DNA of 64,000 nt from RZYY01 sp036794825 (GCA_036794825.1 DAIRGA010000011.1:73335-137334), one strand, 5' to 3'. Positions 1 to 8,892 are shown, counted from the first letter of the stretch. Notes: a model not told the origin generated them from the letters alone. Translations and numbers: made by a program.

Positions 1-84
1 TTTTTTCAAAGTCTTCCTTTTTATCTTTTCAAAGCAAAATAATCCAGCAAAATCCACGGCATAATTAATAGCAACAATTTTACA

Positions 85-1122
85 ATGGAAGACTATATCC
101 CGGAAATCACTGACGATCAGGATGATCTGTACGAACATCACCGCATCAAAGTTGATCCCGGCCAGAGCCTCCTCAGGATTGACAAATTCATTTTCGGTAA
201 GCTGGGCAACGTTTCCAGGAACAAAATCCAGATTGCAGCCAAAAGCGGAAACATTCTTGTTAACGATAAACCTGAGAAGCCGAATTACAAAATAAAACCC
301 GGCGATGTGATTTCGATCCTGCTGCCTGGTCCGGTCAGGGAGTTTGAAGTCATAGCTGAGGATATCCCCTTCACCATTTTGTACGAAGATGTTGATGTTC
401 TTGTAGTTAACAAAGATGCCGGTATGGTGGTTCATCCTGGTCATGGCAATTACACCGGAACACTGCTCAATGCGCTCACCTTTTATTTTAAGGACAAACC
501 GGATACTTACCCATCGCTCATCCACAGGATTGATAAAGATACTTCCGGTGTGCTGCTGATTGGAAAAAACGAAATGGCGCAAACCCTTCTCGGGAAGCAG
601 TTTTTCGATCATAGTATTGACCGTAAATACCTTGCCCTGGTTTGGGGTGATGTGAAACCGGAAACCGGTACCATCGAAGGCAATATTGGCCGCAATCCGG
701 CCGATCGCCTGCAGATGTTTGTCTATCCCGATGGCAGCCAGGGCAAACCAGCTATTACCCATTACCGCGTGGTGGAAAGATTTGGCTATGTTACCCTGGT
801 GGAATGCACGCTCGAAACGGGTCGCACGCACCAGATCAGGGCGCATTTCAGGTACATCGGCCACCCGCTTTTCAATGATGAAAAGTATGGAGGTGACAAG
901 ATACTCAAAGGAACCACTTTCACACGGTACAAGCAGTTCATCCAAAATTGCTTCCGCATCATGCCCCGCCAGGCACTGCATGCCCGTCTGCTTGGCTTTA
1001 CGCATCCGGCCTCAGGAAAACGACTTCAGTTTGAAACGCCCGCTCCACCTGATTTTGTCGAATTACTCGAGAAATGGAGGGAGTATGCACGGCACAAGGA
1101 TATCTTTGATGATGAGGAATAA
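85..1122 (+). CDS. RluA/RluD-family 23S rRNA pseudouridine synthase
   Basis: Pseudouridine synthase of the RluA family, which isomerises uridine to pseudouridine in structured RNA; RluD-type members act on helix 69 of 23S rRNA. An S4 RNA-binding domain covers about residues 28-85. The catalytic motif HRIDKDTSG is at residues 147-155, with the nucleophilic aspartate at 150, and the family motif GRTHQIR follows near residue 243. The length of 345 aa is normal for S4-containing members. The ATG at 85 is the first in frame and the protein begins with a short acidic tail before the S4 domain. It stands alone, with 178 bp to the next gene. Seen: S4 and catalytic motifs. Inferred: RluD-like target, since the sequence alone does not separate RluD from RluC-like specificity. 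Confidence 0.93.
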   Translation: MEDYIPEITDDQDDLYEHHRIKVDPGQSLLRIDKFIFGKLGNVSRNKIQIAAKSGNILVNDKPEKPNYKIKPGDVISILLPGPVREFEVIAEDIPFTILYEDVDVLVVNKDAGMVVHPGHGNYTGTLLNALTFYFKDKPDTYPSLIHRIDKDTSGVLLIGKNEMAQTLLGKQFFDHSIDRKYLALVWGDVKPETGTIEGNIGRNPADRLQMFVYPDGSQGKPAITHYRVVERFGYVTLVECTLETGRTHQIRAHFRYIGHPLFNDEKYGGDKILKGTTFTRYKQFIQNCFRIMPRQALHARLLGFTHPASGKRLQFETPAPPDFVELLEKWREYARHKDIFDDEE

Positions 1123-1270
1123 TTATTTATTCGTAATTGGCATCTAATGCCCTGTTTTATGGTCTGATAATCAAATCAATAGAATACGATAAACTATCTG
1201 CACAAGATAAATTGCCAGGGAGGAAAGAAAAAAAATTACACGATTGTTACCTTAATCAAAAAAATGATGC

Positions 1271-1278
1271 TACTTTTG
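1271..1278 (+). promoter_or_regulatory. Bacteroidota -7 promoter element upstream of rpmH
   Basis: TACTTTTG matches the Bacteroidota -7 consensus TAnnTTTG exactly and lies 22 bp before the rpmH start, so the leader would be about 15 nt. A possible -33 TTG is at 1244-1246, with a 24-nt spacer that is slightly long for the consensus. Confidence 0.7.
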
Positions 1279-1300
1279 CACCCCAAAATACGATAGAACA

Positions 1301-1462
1301 ATGAGCAAAAGAACATTTCAACCATCAAGACGTAAAAGAGCCAACAAGCATGGCTTCAGGGCAAGAATGGCTACCAAAAACGGCCGTAAAGTACTCGCAA
1401 ACCGCAGGGCAAAAGGCAGAAAAAGACTTACTGTGTCTGACGAACGACTCGATAAAAGATAA
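1301..1462 (+). CDS. rpmH: 50S ribosomal protein L34
   Basis: Small, very basic ribosomal protein of 53 aa. The N-terminal motif KRTFQPS, the middle HGFRARM and the Arg/Lys-rich stretch after it are diagnostic for L34. It binds 23S rRNA near the peptide exit tunnel. The ATG at 1301 is preceded by a Bacteroidota -7 element at 1271 and the gene is closed by a strong hairpin-T tract at 1494-1522. It is not followed by rnpA, unlike in Proteobacteria and Firmicutes. Confidence 0.98.
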   Translation: MSKRTFQPSRRKRANKHGFRARMATKNGRKVLANRRAKGRKRLTVSDERLDKR

Positions 1463-1493
1463 TTGAGCATACATAATTCGCAGCAAAATTTAG

Positions 1494-1522
1494 GAAGATG
1501 AAGTTATCATCTTCTTTTTTTT
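1494..1522 (+). terminator. Rho-independent terminator of rpmH
   Basis: GAAGATGA (1494-1501) and TCATCTTC (1507-1514) form a perfect 8-bp stem with a 5-nt loop, followed by eight T residues. It sits 31 bp after the rpmH stop. Confidence 0.9.
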
Positions 1523-1544
1523 GCCCGGAAAATTCTATGAAAAA

Positions 1545-1580
1545 CCCCGCTGTGACGATACAGAGCGGGGCTTTTTTTTT
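1545..1580. terminator. Bidirectional terminator between rpmH and the patatin gene
   Basis: CCCCGCT (1545-1551) pairs with AGCGGGG (1564-1570). The plus strand has a run of T after the stem, and the minus strand has a T run on the other side (AAAAA at 1540-1544 on the plus strand). It can end the minus-strand patatin transcript and back up the rpmH terminator. Confidence 0.85.
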
Positions 1581-1598
1581 ATGGGAAGTCTATCGTTT

Positions 1599-2876
1599 CT
1601 ATTTGCCTGGCGTAGCCAGCTCTCTTCTGATATTTAAGTAGTTAGCCCAATCAAATTTCTCCAGAAACTCCACTGCTTTTCTTGCTCCCAAGGCAAACAG
1701 ATCAACCTGTTTTGCTCTTGGCATATTGAAATCCAACCAGTTAAATTCCAGTTCGCCGTTTTTATCCCGTTTGGCATCTGCATCTATGTTGCAAATCAGT
1801 TGGGAGTAATCCGGATTTTTGAGCAAAAAGTCGTAGTCGTGCAATTGCCGCATGGTACTTATCATTGCACCCATCATTCCGCCAAGTGAATCGGTTTTGC
1901 TGATCTCTTCCCGCCAGGTGCTGAGACGTGCCCCGAAAGTAGGTTTCTTAGGCACTCCATTGTCAACATGGAAAGCATTAATCGGGAAATTGGAAAGCAT
2001 CCCGCCATCAACAAATCTTGCTGTTGAAGGGATTGTTCCCCTGTATCCTGTGTGCTTGTACCAGATTGTTTGCTCTTTAGGAAGTTTTTCATCTTCACGT
2101 TTGCCTGCGTTTGGAATATTATCTACCTGAAATGGATGGAAGAAGAATGGTATAGACATCGATGCCCTGACAAATTTTGCTGGGTTTACGCTTTTTGGGT
2201 TAGGCCAGTAAAGTTCGGACATTTCAGGGAACGTGATCTTGCTTTTGCTTGTGATGTCCGAAGTGATGATTTTCAAACCAGCCTGGCGCTGAAGCTCCAT
2301 TTTGGATTCTCGGTCAAGCAGTTTTGGAACCTGCGCTCTCATCGCTTCCAGGTCGGTCATGTTTTTTATACCAGCGTCCGCCAGGTTTTTGGTAATCCAC
2401 TGCTCAAAACTGTTCCCGGGGTTAATACCAAGGTTGTTTTTAAGTGTGTTCCAGATCAGGCTGGCGTTGAGTGCAACTGAAATGGCAAGAAATGGTTTTC
2501 CTTCGATATAGCGCTGAATGATGGATTTGATTTTGGAAGGACCGTCAACAAAGTCGAAAAGATTTTGCTCGCTGAGTATTTTCAGGATTTTCTCAGAAAC
2601 CGGCTCCCCGATTTTCCCCATTCCGGCAATCATCATGGTATTGATGGCGCCGGCAGAAGTCCCGGCCAGACTGAAAAACCTGATACCGGCTTTTTCGAGC
2701 ATGTAGGTGTAACCCACAAGGGCAATTCCCAGCACGCCGCCGCCTTCCTGCACCAGGTCAACATATTGATTCCCTTTTTCATCAACAATGTCCGAGTAAA
2801 CTTTTTTGTCCAGACCTTTGGCTTTGATTGTCTCCAAAAGCCTGCTGATTTCTGTGTTTTGAATGAATTCTTTCAT
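1599..2876 (-). CDS. Patatin-like phospholipase
   Basis: Patatin-family acyl hydrolase with a Ser-Asp dyad, predicted to hydrolyse phospholipid or other acyl esters. The glycine-rich oxyanion loop EGGGVLG is at residues 44-50, the nucleophile elbow GTSAG at 72-76 (Ser74), and the catalytic aspartate in DGG at 290-292. A conserved SIP motif follows Arg238. No signal peptide or type IX sorting domain is present, so it looks cytoplasmic. Length is 425 aa. It is monocistronic: its own -7 element lies at 2903-2910 on the minus strand and a bidirectional terminator follows. The family is clear; the substrate is unknown. Confidence 0.9.
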   Translation of the reverse strand: MKEFIQNTEISRLLETIKAKGLDKKVYSDIVDEKGNQYVDLVQEGGGVLGIALVGYTYMLEKAGIRFFSLAGTSAGAINTMMIAGMGKIGEPVSEKILKILSEQNLFDFVDGPSKIKSIIQRYIEGKPFLAISVALNASLIWNTLKNNLGINPGNSFEQWITKNLADAGIKNMTDLEAMRAQVPKLLDRESKMELQRQAGLKIITSDITSKSKITFPEMSELYWPNPKSVNPAKFVRASMSIPFFFHPFQVDNIPNAGKREDEKLPKEQTIWYKHTGYRGTIPSTARFVDGGMLSNFPINAFHVDNGVPKKPTFGARLSTWREEISKTDSLGGMMGAMISTMRQLHDYDFLLKNPDYSQLICNIDADAKRDKNGELEFNWLDFNMPRAKQVDLFALGARKAVEFLEKFDWANYLNIRRELATPGK

Positions 2877-2902
2877 AAGATTATGGTTTAGGATTAATGG
2901 GT

Positions 2903-2934
2903 CAAATGTAATTCACTATACCATTCAAAGACAA
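2903..2934 (-). promoter_or_regulatory. Promoter of the patatin-like gene
   Basis: Read on the minus strand, TACATTTG (2910-2903) matches TAnnTTTG, with a TTG at 2934-2932 and a 21-nt spacer. This is a good full -33/-7 match, 27 bp before the start codon. Confidence 0.7.
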
Positions 2935-3071
2935 GAAATTAAGAAAAAATAACACTGATAAATTGATTTTCAGTATTTTAAGTTAGATGCTGATAACAAT
3001 TTCTCGGTTTAAGTCCTGAAACCAGTTGGCCGCAGCCTGCCTCCTAAACATTTTTAAATCATTCAAATCAT

Positions 3072-3079
3072 TAAATTTG
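3072..3079 (+). promoter_or_regulatory. Bacteroidota -7 element upstream of gmhA
   Basis: TAAATTTG matches TAnnTTTG and ends 13 bp before the ATG at 3093. The predicted leader is very short, which leaves open that translation starts at the second ATG at 3102. Confidence 0.6.
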
Positions 3080-3092
3080 CCGGCTGATAACC

Positions 3093-3671
3093 ATGCTAAA
3101 TATGATAGAATTCAGGATAAAGGAATCCATCGAAGCCAAACAGAAACTTCTTTCCGAAACCAAATTGATAGAAGACGTTCAAAGAGTTATTGACTTGATT
3201 GTCAATACTTATCGCAATGGTGGAAAAGTACTTTTCTGTGGAAATGGTGGCAGCGCTGCCGATGCCCAGCACCTGGCTGCTGAGTTTTCGGGCAGATTTT
3301 ATTTCGACCGGCCACCACTCGATGCCGAAGCGCTCCATGTAAATACCTCTTATCTTACTGCGGTTGCCAACGATTATTCCTTCGACGAAGTTTTTGCAAG
3401 GCTGGTGCGGGCGAAAGGAAAAAAAGGAGATGTCCTGATTGCGATTTCTACCTCAGGAAATTCACCTAACATATTGAAAGCCATTGCAGAAGCCAGTGAC
3501 ATTGGCATGATAACGGTTGGATTTACTGGTGAAACCGGCGGGAAAATGAAACCGCTTTGCCAACATCTTATAAATGTTCCATCAAAAGATACACCACGCA
3601 TCCAGGAGATGCAAATGCTTCTTGGGCATATCATCTGCGAAATGGTTGAATCAGCAATCTTCCCGAAATGA
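3093..3671 (+). CDS. gmhA: Sedoheptulose-7-phosphate isomerase
   Basis: SIS-domain isomerase that converts sedoheptulose 7-phosphate into D-glycero-D-manno-heptose 7-phosphate, the first step of nucleotide-heptose synthesis. The signature GNGGSAADAQHLAAEF is at residues 50-65, and the second phosphate-binding stretch ISTSGNSPN lies in the middle. Length is 192 aa, as expected for GmhA. The start may be the ATG at 3093 or the one at 3102. Its stop overlaps the start of the next gene (ATGA at 3668-3671), so it is translationally coupled to the guanylyltransferase. Together with the two following genes it forms a heptose operon. Confidence 0.93.
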   Translation: MLNMIEFRIKESIEAKQKLLSETKLIEDVQRVIDLIVNTYRNGGKVLFCGNGGSAADAQHLAAEFSGRFYFDRPPLDAEALHVNTSYLTAVANDYSFDEVFARLVRAKGKKGDVLIAISTSGNSPNILKAIAEASDIGMITVGFTGETGGKMKPLCQHLINVPSKDTPRIQEMQMLLGHIICEMVESAIFPK

Positions 3672-4378
3672 TGAAAGAGGCAGTGATACTGGCCGGTGGT
3701 TTTGGCACACGACTGAGCAGTGTGCTTCAGGGAATCCCAAAACCAATGGCTCCTGTCAATGGCAGGCCGTTCCTCGATTATCAGATGGCTTACCTGGCTT
3801 TTTCGGGTATCAAAAAAGTAATTCTCGCTGTGGGTTACCTTCACGAGCAGATTGTTGACCACTATGGTAATGGGTTTGGGAATATCAGCGTTGATTATTC
3901 GATCGAAACTGAACCACTCGGAACCGGTGGAGCGATTAAAAAAGCGCTCGGATTAACATCGGCTAACCCGGTGTTGGTGCTCAACGGCGATACTTTTTTT
4001 GAGCTCGACCTCAGAAAATTTCATGATTTCTACCGACAGCGCGATGCAAAACTGGCCATTGCCATGCGCGAAGTGGACGATGTAAGCCGCTACGGCGGCA
4101 TCGAAGTAGATTGGGATGGGCGGATTACCCGATTTTACGAGAAATCAGAACTGGGAGGAAAAGGCAAGATAAATGGTGGTATCTACCTGATTAACAAGAA
4201 CTTTTTAGATAGTTTCGATCTGCCGGCCAAATTTTCGCTGGAAAAGGATTTTTTCGAAAAGGTTTACCAGGATCATCAGATCTATGCCATGCTGTGCCGG
4301 CGTTATTTCATTGATATCGGTGTCCCGGAGGAATATTCAAAAACAAAAGATGACTTCAGTTACTTCAGATATTTTTAA
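3668..4378 (+). CDS. hddC: D-glycero-D-manno-heptose-1-phosphate guanylyltransferase-like nucleotidyltransferase
   Basis: Sugar-phosphate nucleotidyltransferase with the N-terminal signature GGFGTRL and the KPMAPVNGRPFL motif, followed by the metal-binding LNGDTFF. The size (236 aa) and the position between gmhA and gmhB fit HddC, which makes GDP-D-glycero-alpha-D-manno-heptose. The gene overlaps gmhA by 4 bp and gmhB by 29 bp. Seen: the nucleotidyltransferase motifs and operon position. Inferred: heptose-1-phosphate and GTP as substrates; a related hexose-1-phosphate enzyme cannot be fully excluded. Confidence 0.82.
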   Translation: MMKEAVILAGGFGTRLSSVLQGIPKPMAPVNGRPFLDYQMAYLAFSGIKKVILAVGYLHEQIVDHYGNGFGNISVDYSIETEPLGTGGAIKKALGLTSANPVLVLNGDTFFELDLRKFHDFYRQRDAKLAIAMREVDDVSRYGGIEVDWDGRITRFYEKSELGGKGKINGGIYLINKNFLDSFDLPAKFSLEKDFFEKVYQDHQIYAMLCRRYFIDIGVPEEYSKTKDDFSYFRYF

Positions 4379-4919
4379 AGGATGGACGCTCTTTCTCGAC
4401 CGCGACGGGGTTATCAACGACCGCCTGGTGGATGATTACGTTAAATTGTGGGATGAGTTTATTTTCTCGGACGGTGTTCTGGATGCGCTGAAATTTTTCA
4501 GTTCATATTTTGGGACGATCGTTGTGGTTACCAATCAGCAGGGTGTGGGCAAAGGTTTGATGACTGAGGAAGAACTGCGTCTGATTCATGAAAAAATGCT
4601 TTCTGAAGTTCATGCAGCAGGAGGTAGGATTGACCGTGTGTATCACTGCACCAGGCTGGGAAGTGAGAAGCCATTTTGCCGGAAACCCAATTCCGGGATG
4701 GCGTTGAAAGCAAAAAAGGATTTTCCTGAAATCAACTTTAAACATTCGGTGATGGCAGGTGATTCTTTGAGTGATATGAGGTTTGGCAAACGGTTGCGAA
4801 TGACCACAGCGCTTATTTCACCTGATAATCAGCTTGCCTGTAAACACCCTGATCTCACCGATCTCTGGTTTCAAAGTCTGTCTCAATTTGCTGATTTTCT
4901 GACAAATAAAACCTTCTAG
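4350..4919 (+). CDS. gmhB: D-glycero-D-manno-heptose-1,7-bisphosphate 7-phosphatase (HAD family)
   Basis: HAD-superfamily phosphatase of the histidinol-phosphatase/GmhB type. Motif I is DRDGVIND near the N-terminus, motif II is VVTNQQGVGKG, and the downstream MAGDSLSDM supplies the metal-binding aspartates. It removes the C7 phosphate of heptose 1,7-bisphosphate. I chose the ATG at 4350 because the HAD motif starts 18 residues later; an upstream in-frame ATG at 4284 would add 22 residues that do not look like the family. The gene overlaps the end of hddC by 29 bp. Length is 189 aa, normal for GmhB. Confidence 0.88.
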   Translation: MTSVTSDIFKGWTLFLDRDGVINDRLVDDYVKLWDEFIFSDGVLDALKFFSSYFGTIVVVTNQQGVGKGLMTEEELRLIHEKMLSEVHAAGGRIDRVYHCTRLGSEKPFCRKPNSGMALKAKKDFPEINFKHSVMAGDSLSDMRFGKRLRMTTALISPDNQLACKHPDLTDLWFQSLSQFADFLTNKTF

Positions 4920-4949
4920 TTCACTTTTCACATTTCTCAATCCGATATA

Positions 4950-6428
4950 ATGAACCCTCAACTTATACTCTTAATTCTACTCGCCTATACCATGATGTTG
5001 TTCGTTGTTGGACGGATCACATCAAGAAATGCCGACAATGAGTCCTATTTTCTGAACAACCGCAAATCCAACTGGCTGCTCGTTGCATATGGGATGATCG
5101 GCGCATCGCTGTCGGGCGTGACTTTTATCTCCATTCCCGGGGTTGTTTCGGAGACGCAGTTTTCCTACATGGCGCTGGTGATTGGCTATCTGCTTGGTTA
5201 TTTTATCATCGCCAAAATCCTGCTACCTCTCTATTACCGGTTGGGACTTACGTCTATCTACGCCTACCTCGATCAGCGCTTTGGCCGCTGGTCGTATAAA
5301 ACGGGCGCTTTCTATTTTCTGCTCTCTCGGCTAATTGGCGCTTCTTTCAGAATCTTTCTGGTAATCAACATTTTACAGATTTTTGTTTTCGATCAGATGG
5401 GCATCCCTTTTTGGGTAACCACCAGTGCATTTATCCTTCTCATCAATCTTTATACTTTTCGCGGAGGAATAAAAACCATTGTCTGGACTGATGCGCTGCA
5501 AACTACTTTTATGCTTACCTCGGTGGTGATAACCATATTTTTTATCAGAGATGAACTGATGATGACCACCCGTTCGATGTTTGATGCGATAATCCAGAGC
5601 GAATATTCACAGATGATTTTTACCGACTGGAAGGATAAACGCTTCTTTCTCAAGCAGTTTTTTTCCGGCGCCTTCATTGCAATTGTTATGACAGGGCTTG
5701 ACCAGGACATGATGCAGAAGAACCTGAGTTGCCGCAACCTGAAAGAAGCTCGTAAAAACATCATTAGCCTGAGCTGGGCGCTGATTCCGGTGAATTTACT
5801 TTTTCTCGGTCTTGGAGTGTTGTTGGTGATTTTTGCAAATGTCAAAGGGGTTGTTTTACCCGGTACATCCGATACACGTTTTCCGGAAATCGCCTTCAAC
5901 CATCTGCAGCCTGTTGCCGGAATCGTCTTTGTAATCGGATTAATCTCCGCAGCCTACTCGAGCGCCGACAGCGCAATGACCGCACTAACAACTTCATTCA
6001 CAGTAGATTTTCTGGGAATAAAACGCAATCCAAATCTCAGCGAAGAAAAGCGAAAGCGAATCCGTCAGATATCTCATTTCGGTATGGCTTTGGTTTTTAT
6101 TCAGGTGATTATTCTTTTCAAGGCCATCAACAATTCGGCGGTGATCAACGAACTTTTTACCATTGCCGGTTATACCTACGGGCCGCTGCTGGGACTTTTC
6201 TCTTTCGGGCTTTTTACCCGCCGTAAAACCATCGACAAATTCACACCGCTGATTGCAGTGCTTTCACCACTGATCTGTTATCTTTTGAGTAAATATTCTG
6301 AAATTTTGCTTTGGGGATATAAATTCGGATTTGAACTGTTGATATTCAATGGTTTAATTATGTTTTCAGGGTTATGGATTTTTTCTTCCAATCCAAATTC
6401 CGAAGAAGAGTTAAACTCAAAACTTTAA
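4950..6428 (+). CDS. Sodium:solute symporter (SSS family)
   Basis: Polytopic inner-membrane protein of 492 aa with about 13 hydrophobic segments, of the sodium:solute symporter family. Characteristic stretches are the TM1-TM2 region with GMIGASLSGVTFIS, and SAAYSSADSAMTAL around residues 330-345, which corresponds to the conserved sodium-site helix. It follows gmhB after 30 bp, so it may be co-transcribed, but nothing ties its substrate to heptose. Its 3' end overlaps that of the convergent TonB receptor gene by 12 bp. Substrate not predictable. Confidence 0.9.
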   Translation: MNPQLILLILLAYTMMLFVVGRITSRNADNESYFLNNRKSNWLLVAYGMIGASLSGVTFISIPGVVSETQFSYMALVIGYLLGYFIIAKILLPLYYRLGLTSIYAYLDQRFGRWSYKTGAFYFLLSRLIGASFRIFLVINILQIFVFDQMGIPFWVTTSAFILLINLYTFRGGIKTIVWTDALQTTFMLTSVVITIFFIRDELMMTTRSMFDAIIQSEYSQMIFTDWKDKRFFLKQFFSGAFIAIVMTGLDQDMMQKNLSCRNLKEARKNIISLSWALIPVNLLFLGLGVLLVIFANVKGVVLPGTSDTRFPEIAFNHLQPVAGIVFVIGLISAAYSSADSAMTALTTSFTVDFLGIKRNPNLSEEKRKRIRQISHFGMALVFIQVIILFKAINNSAVINELFTIAGYTYGPLLGLFSFGLFTRRKTIDKFTPLIAVLSPLICYLLSKYSEILLWGYKFGFELLIFNGLIMFSGLWIFSSNPNSEEELNSKL

Positions 6429-8822
6429 AGCCACCCCGCCAAGTACATTAATTATGGCTTGAGGGAAAAACCCATCCATCCTGTACTCCCGGCCATCTTC
6501 AAAATAGCGGTAAATCCATGCATTGCTGCTGTATTTAGCGCTGAAGATGTTATTAATCAAAAGGCTGAAGTCAATTTCCCGGATGAAGCCCGTGGCTATG
6601 GAATAATTAAACCGCAGATCATTTACAAAGTAGGGATCAAGCATGCGGCTCTCGCTGGAAGTATTATCAATATACTGTTTCCCGACATATTTTGCGATCC
6701 AGGTTACGTCAAGACCATTTAACAGGTTGTAATTCAGCACACTGCTTCCGGTTACAGGTGGGGAAAAGGAAATGTCTGTTGTCCCCAGATCTGCCGTAAT
6801 TTGCTCATATGGCGGACTCCAGTTGTCAACGTATTCCTTCATATTTTTGATTTGGTTCTGGCTCAGTACAAGGTTTGCTTCCCAACGTAGTTTTGTAATT
6901 GGTGACCACCCAAAGCTGATTTCTATTCCAGCGCGATAGCTGTCGGGCACATTTTCAAAAATCGCGTTTCCAACATTGTTGATTTTGCCGGTCATCACCA
7001 GTTGATCCTTGTAATCCATGAAATACAAGTTGGCATTAACCCGGAAGTTATTGATTGTGTAACTGTGTCCCAACTCAATATCAAGAAGCCGCTCAGGCCT
7101 TGGCTGATTATCCTGGTCAGCATCGCGGAAGTCGTTTCGGGTTGGTTCGCGGTTGGCAATACCAAAGGAAAAGTGGGATTGGTGGTTTTGACTGATCGCA
7201 GCAGTTACCCCTAACTTTGGATTAAAGAACAGAAAATCATCTGTCATCGAAATATCACGCAAGTCGTCATGTATGCCGTTAATCCTGTAATTTATGCCTC
7301 GCAACTGGGCTTCAGCAAAAAAATGATAGCGCTTTTTGAGGTCATAATAAGCTTTTCCAAACAGGTTGTACTGCTTTTTGATGCCATTGTTGAAGTACCA
7401 TTGGTAGTTGATCGGGATGTTTATGGCATATTCAGCCCAGGTGACCTCACCATAATGGTCGCCGTCATAGTAATTGTATCCACCCCCGACAATTCCTCGT
7501 AAAGTACTGGAATGCTGATAATTGACCGAAAAATTGGCGCCATAGAAATTATTGTCGAGGTATTTTCTTCTTACAAGGTCAGTTCTGCTGATGGTATCGT
7601 TCCCGATAATTTCATTCTCCAGGCCATAATCGCTAAACTTCTGATTTTCTTTATAATTCTCATAATATCCAAATCCTTTGACCATGAAAGCTGTGATGTT
7701 GATGGATGTTTTGTGGCTTAGCGTCTGCGAGAAGATCAGTTGGTAATGATTCTGATCGTAATTATCAGTTTCGTTTTCGTAATAAGCCACCGTTCCGTCG
7801 TCCTGGTAGTACAACCCCGACGGGTTGAAGGTCCGGTTGGTGGCCAGGCTGTCGTAAGGCACACCGTTCCATGCCTGGTAAGTTTTTTCGCTTCCTGAAA
7901 TCAGGTTGAATTTCAACACCGTTTTATCGGTGAAGTAACCGCCCGAAAGGTAGAATGAACTGAGGCCGGAGGTTGCACGGTCAATATAGCCGTCGCTGGT
8001 GATTTTCGAAAAACGGCCGTCAAAGGTAAATTTGCCGTCAATGAGGCCGGTTCCTGCCGAAATGGTGTTTTTGAAGGTATTAAAACTCCCGGCTGCGCTG
8101 TTGATTTCAGCATAAGGCTCAGCCCGGAGCGATTGCGTCTGGATGTTGATACTGCCGCCGAAAGCAGCAGCGCCGTTGGATGAAGTGCCAACCCCGCGTT
8201 GCACCTGGATGCTTTGCACCGATGAAGCCAGATCCGGCAGATTCACCCAATAAACACCCTGAGACTCAGGATCGTTCCATTGAACTCCATTTACGGTCAC
8301 ATTGATACGCGTGATGTCGGTGCCCCTGATTTTCAGGCTGGTGTAACCAATTCCCGTGCCCGCATCGCTGCTGACAACCAACCCCGGTGTGGTTTCCAGT
8401 AGGTACGGAATATCCTGACCGAGATTGCTTTTGCGGATATCTTCCTTTTCGAGGTTGATAAAGGTTGCTGGTGAGTTTTCAGGAACCCGTGATGCCGAAA
8501 TTACCAATTCCTCCTCCATCACAGGTCGCTGCATCATCAAGATCTTAAAAATGGTATCTACTTTAAGATCAACTGCCTGGAGGTAATTGTCATAACCAAG
8601 AAAAGTGATTTTCAATAAATAGCTCCCTTTTTTCAACCCGTCAAATCTGAAAACTCCCTCATCGTTGGTTACCTGGGTCAGAAAAGCAGGCAGAAGGGTA
8701 ACATGCGCGCCTGACAGCACCTCATTGGTTTGATAATCAAATACTTTACCCGTAAATTTAATCTGGGTGAATGCATTCGCAGACAGCAATGCAATAATCC
8801 AAAGCATTAAAAACTTTTTCAT
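6417..8822 (-). CDS. TonB-dependent receptor under TPP-riboswitch control (thiamin-related, OMR1 type)
   Basis: Outer-membrane TonB-dependent receptor of 801 aa. It has a signal peptide (about residues 1-19), a CarboxypepD_reg-like beta-sandwich (about 22-105), a plug domain (about 115-225, with VNGVQWNDPESQG and the TSLKIRGTD stretch) and a 22-strand-type barrel to the C-terminus, ending in an aromatic-rich last strand (GGVALKF). The leader carries a complete TPP riboswitch, so the likely ligand is thiamin, a thiamin phosphate or a precursor. Comparative genomics describes such THI-box-controlled receptors in Bacteroidota as OMR1. No thiamin biosynthesis or PnuT-like gene lies nearby. The ligand is inferred from regulation only. 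Confidence 0.92.
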   Translation of the reverse strand: MKKFLMLWIIALLSANAFTQIKFTGKVFDYQTNEVLSGAHVTLLPAFLTQVTNDEGVFRFDGLKKGSYLLKITFLGYDNYLQAVDLKVDTIFKILMMQRPVMEEELVISASRVPENSPATFINLEKEDIRKSNLGQDIPYLLETTPGLVVSSDAGTGIGYTSLKIRGTDITRINVTVNGVQWNDPESQGVYWVNLPDLASSVQSIQVQRGVGTSSNGAAAFGGSINIQTQSLRAEPYAEINSAAGSFNTFKNTISAGTGLIDGKFTFDGRFSKITSDGYIDRATSGLSSFYLSGGYFTDKTVLKFNLISGSEKTYQAWNGVPYDSLATNRTFNPSGLYYQDDGTVAYYENETDNYDQNHYQLIFSQTLSHKTSINITAFMVKGFGYYENYKENQKFSDYGLENEIIGNDTISRTDLVRRKYLDNNFYGANFSVNYQHSSTLRGIVGGGYNYYDGDHYGEVTWAEYAINIPINYQWYFNNGIKKQYNLFGKAYYDLKKRYHFFAEAQLRGINYRINGIHDDLRDISMTDDFLFFNPKLGVTAAISQNHQSHFSFGIANREPTRNDFRDADQDNQPRPERLLDIELGHSYTINNFRVNANLYFMDYKDQLVMTGKINNVGNAIFENVPDSYRAGIEISFGWSPITKLRWEANLVLSQNQIKNMKEYVDNWSPPYEQITADLGTTDISFSPPVTGSSVLNYNLLNGLDVTWIAKYVGKQYIDNTSSESRMLDPYFVNDLRFNYSIATGFIREIDFSLLINNIFSAKYSSNAWIYRYFEDGREYRMDGFFPQAIINVLGGVALKF

Positions 8823-8828
8823 CGTTCG

Positions 8829-8869
8829 ATTGATTTTTAATCTAACAATAGTTTGAATTAAAAATCAAT
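8829..8869 (-). promoter_or_regulatory. Perfect inverted repeat between TPP riboswitch and start codon
   Basis: ATTGATTTTTAAT (8829-8841) and ATTAAAAATCAAT (8857-8869) are perfect 13-bp arms around a 15-nt loop. In the transcript the hairpin ends 6 nt before the receptor start codon. It could act as the expression platform of the riboswitch by masking the ribosome entry region. It lacks a following T tract on the minus strand, so it is not a classic terminator. The role is inferred. Confidence 0.6.
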
Positions 8870-8892
8870 AGAGGAAATGAAGGTCAATTGAG

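Noticed and set aside
686..1147. Second-frame open frame over the end of the pseudouridine synthase
   Set aside because: It is a frame shadow of a gene with conserved catalytic motifs.
2052..2480. Plus-strand open frame of 142 codons within the patatin-like gene
   Set aside because: Antisense to conserved patatin motifs with no support as a protein.
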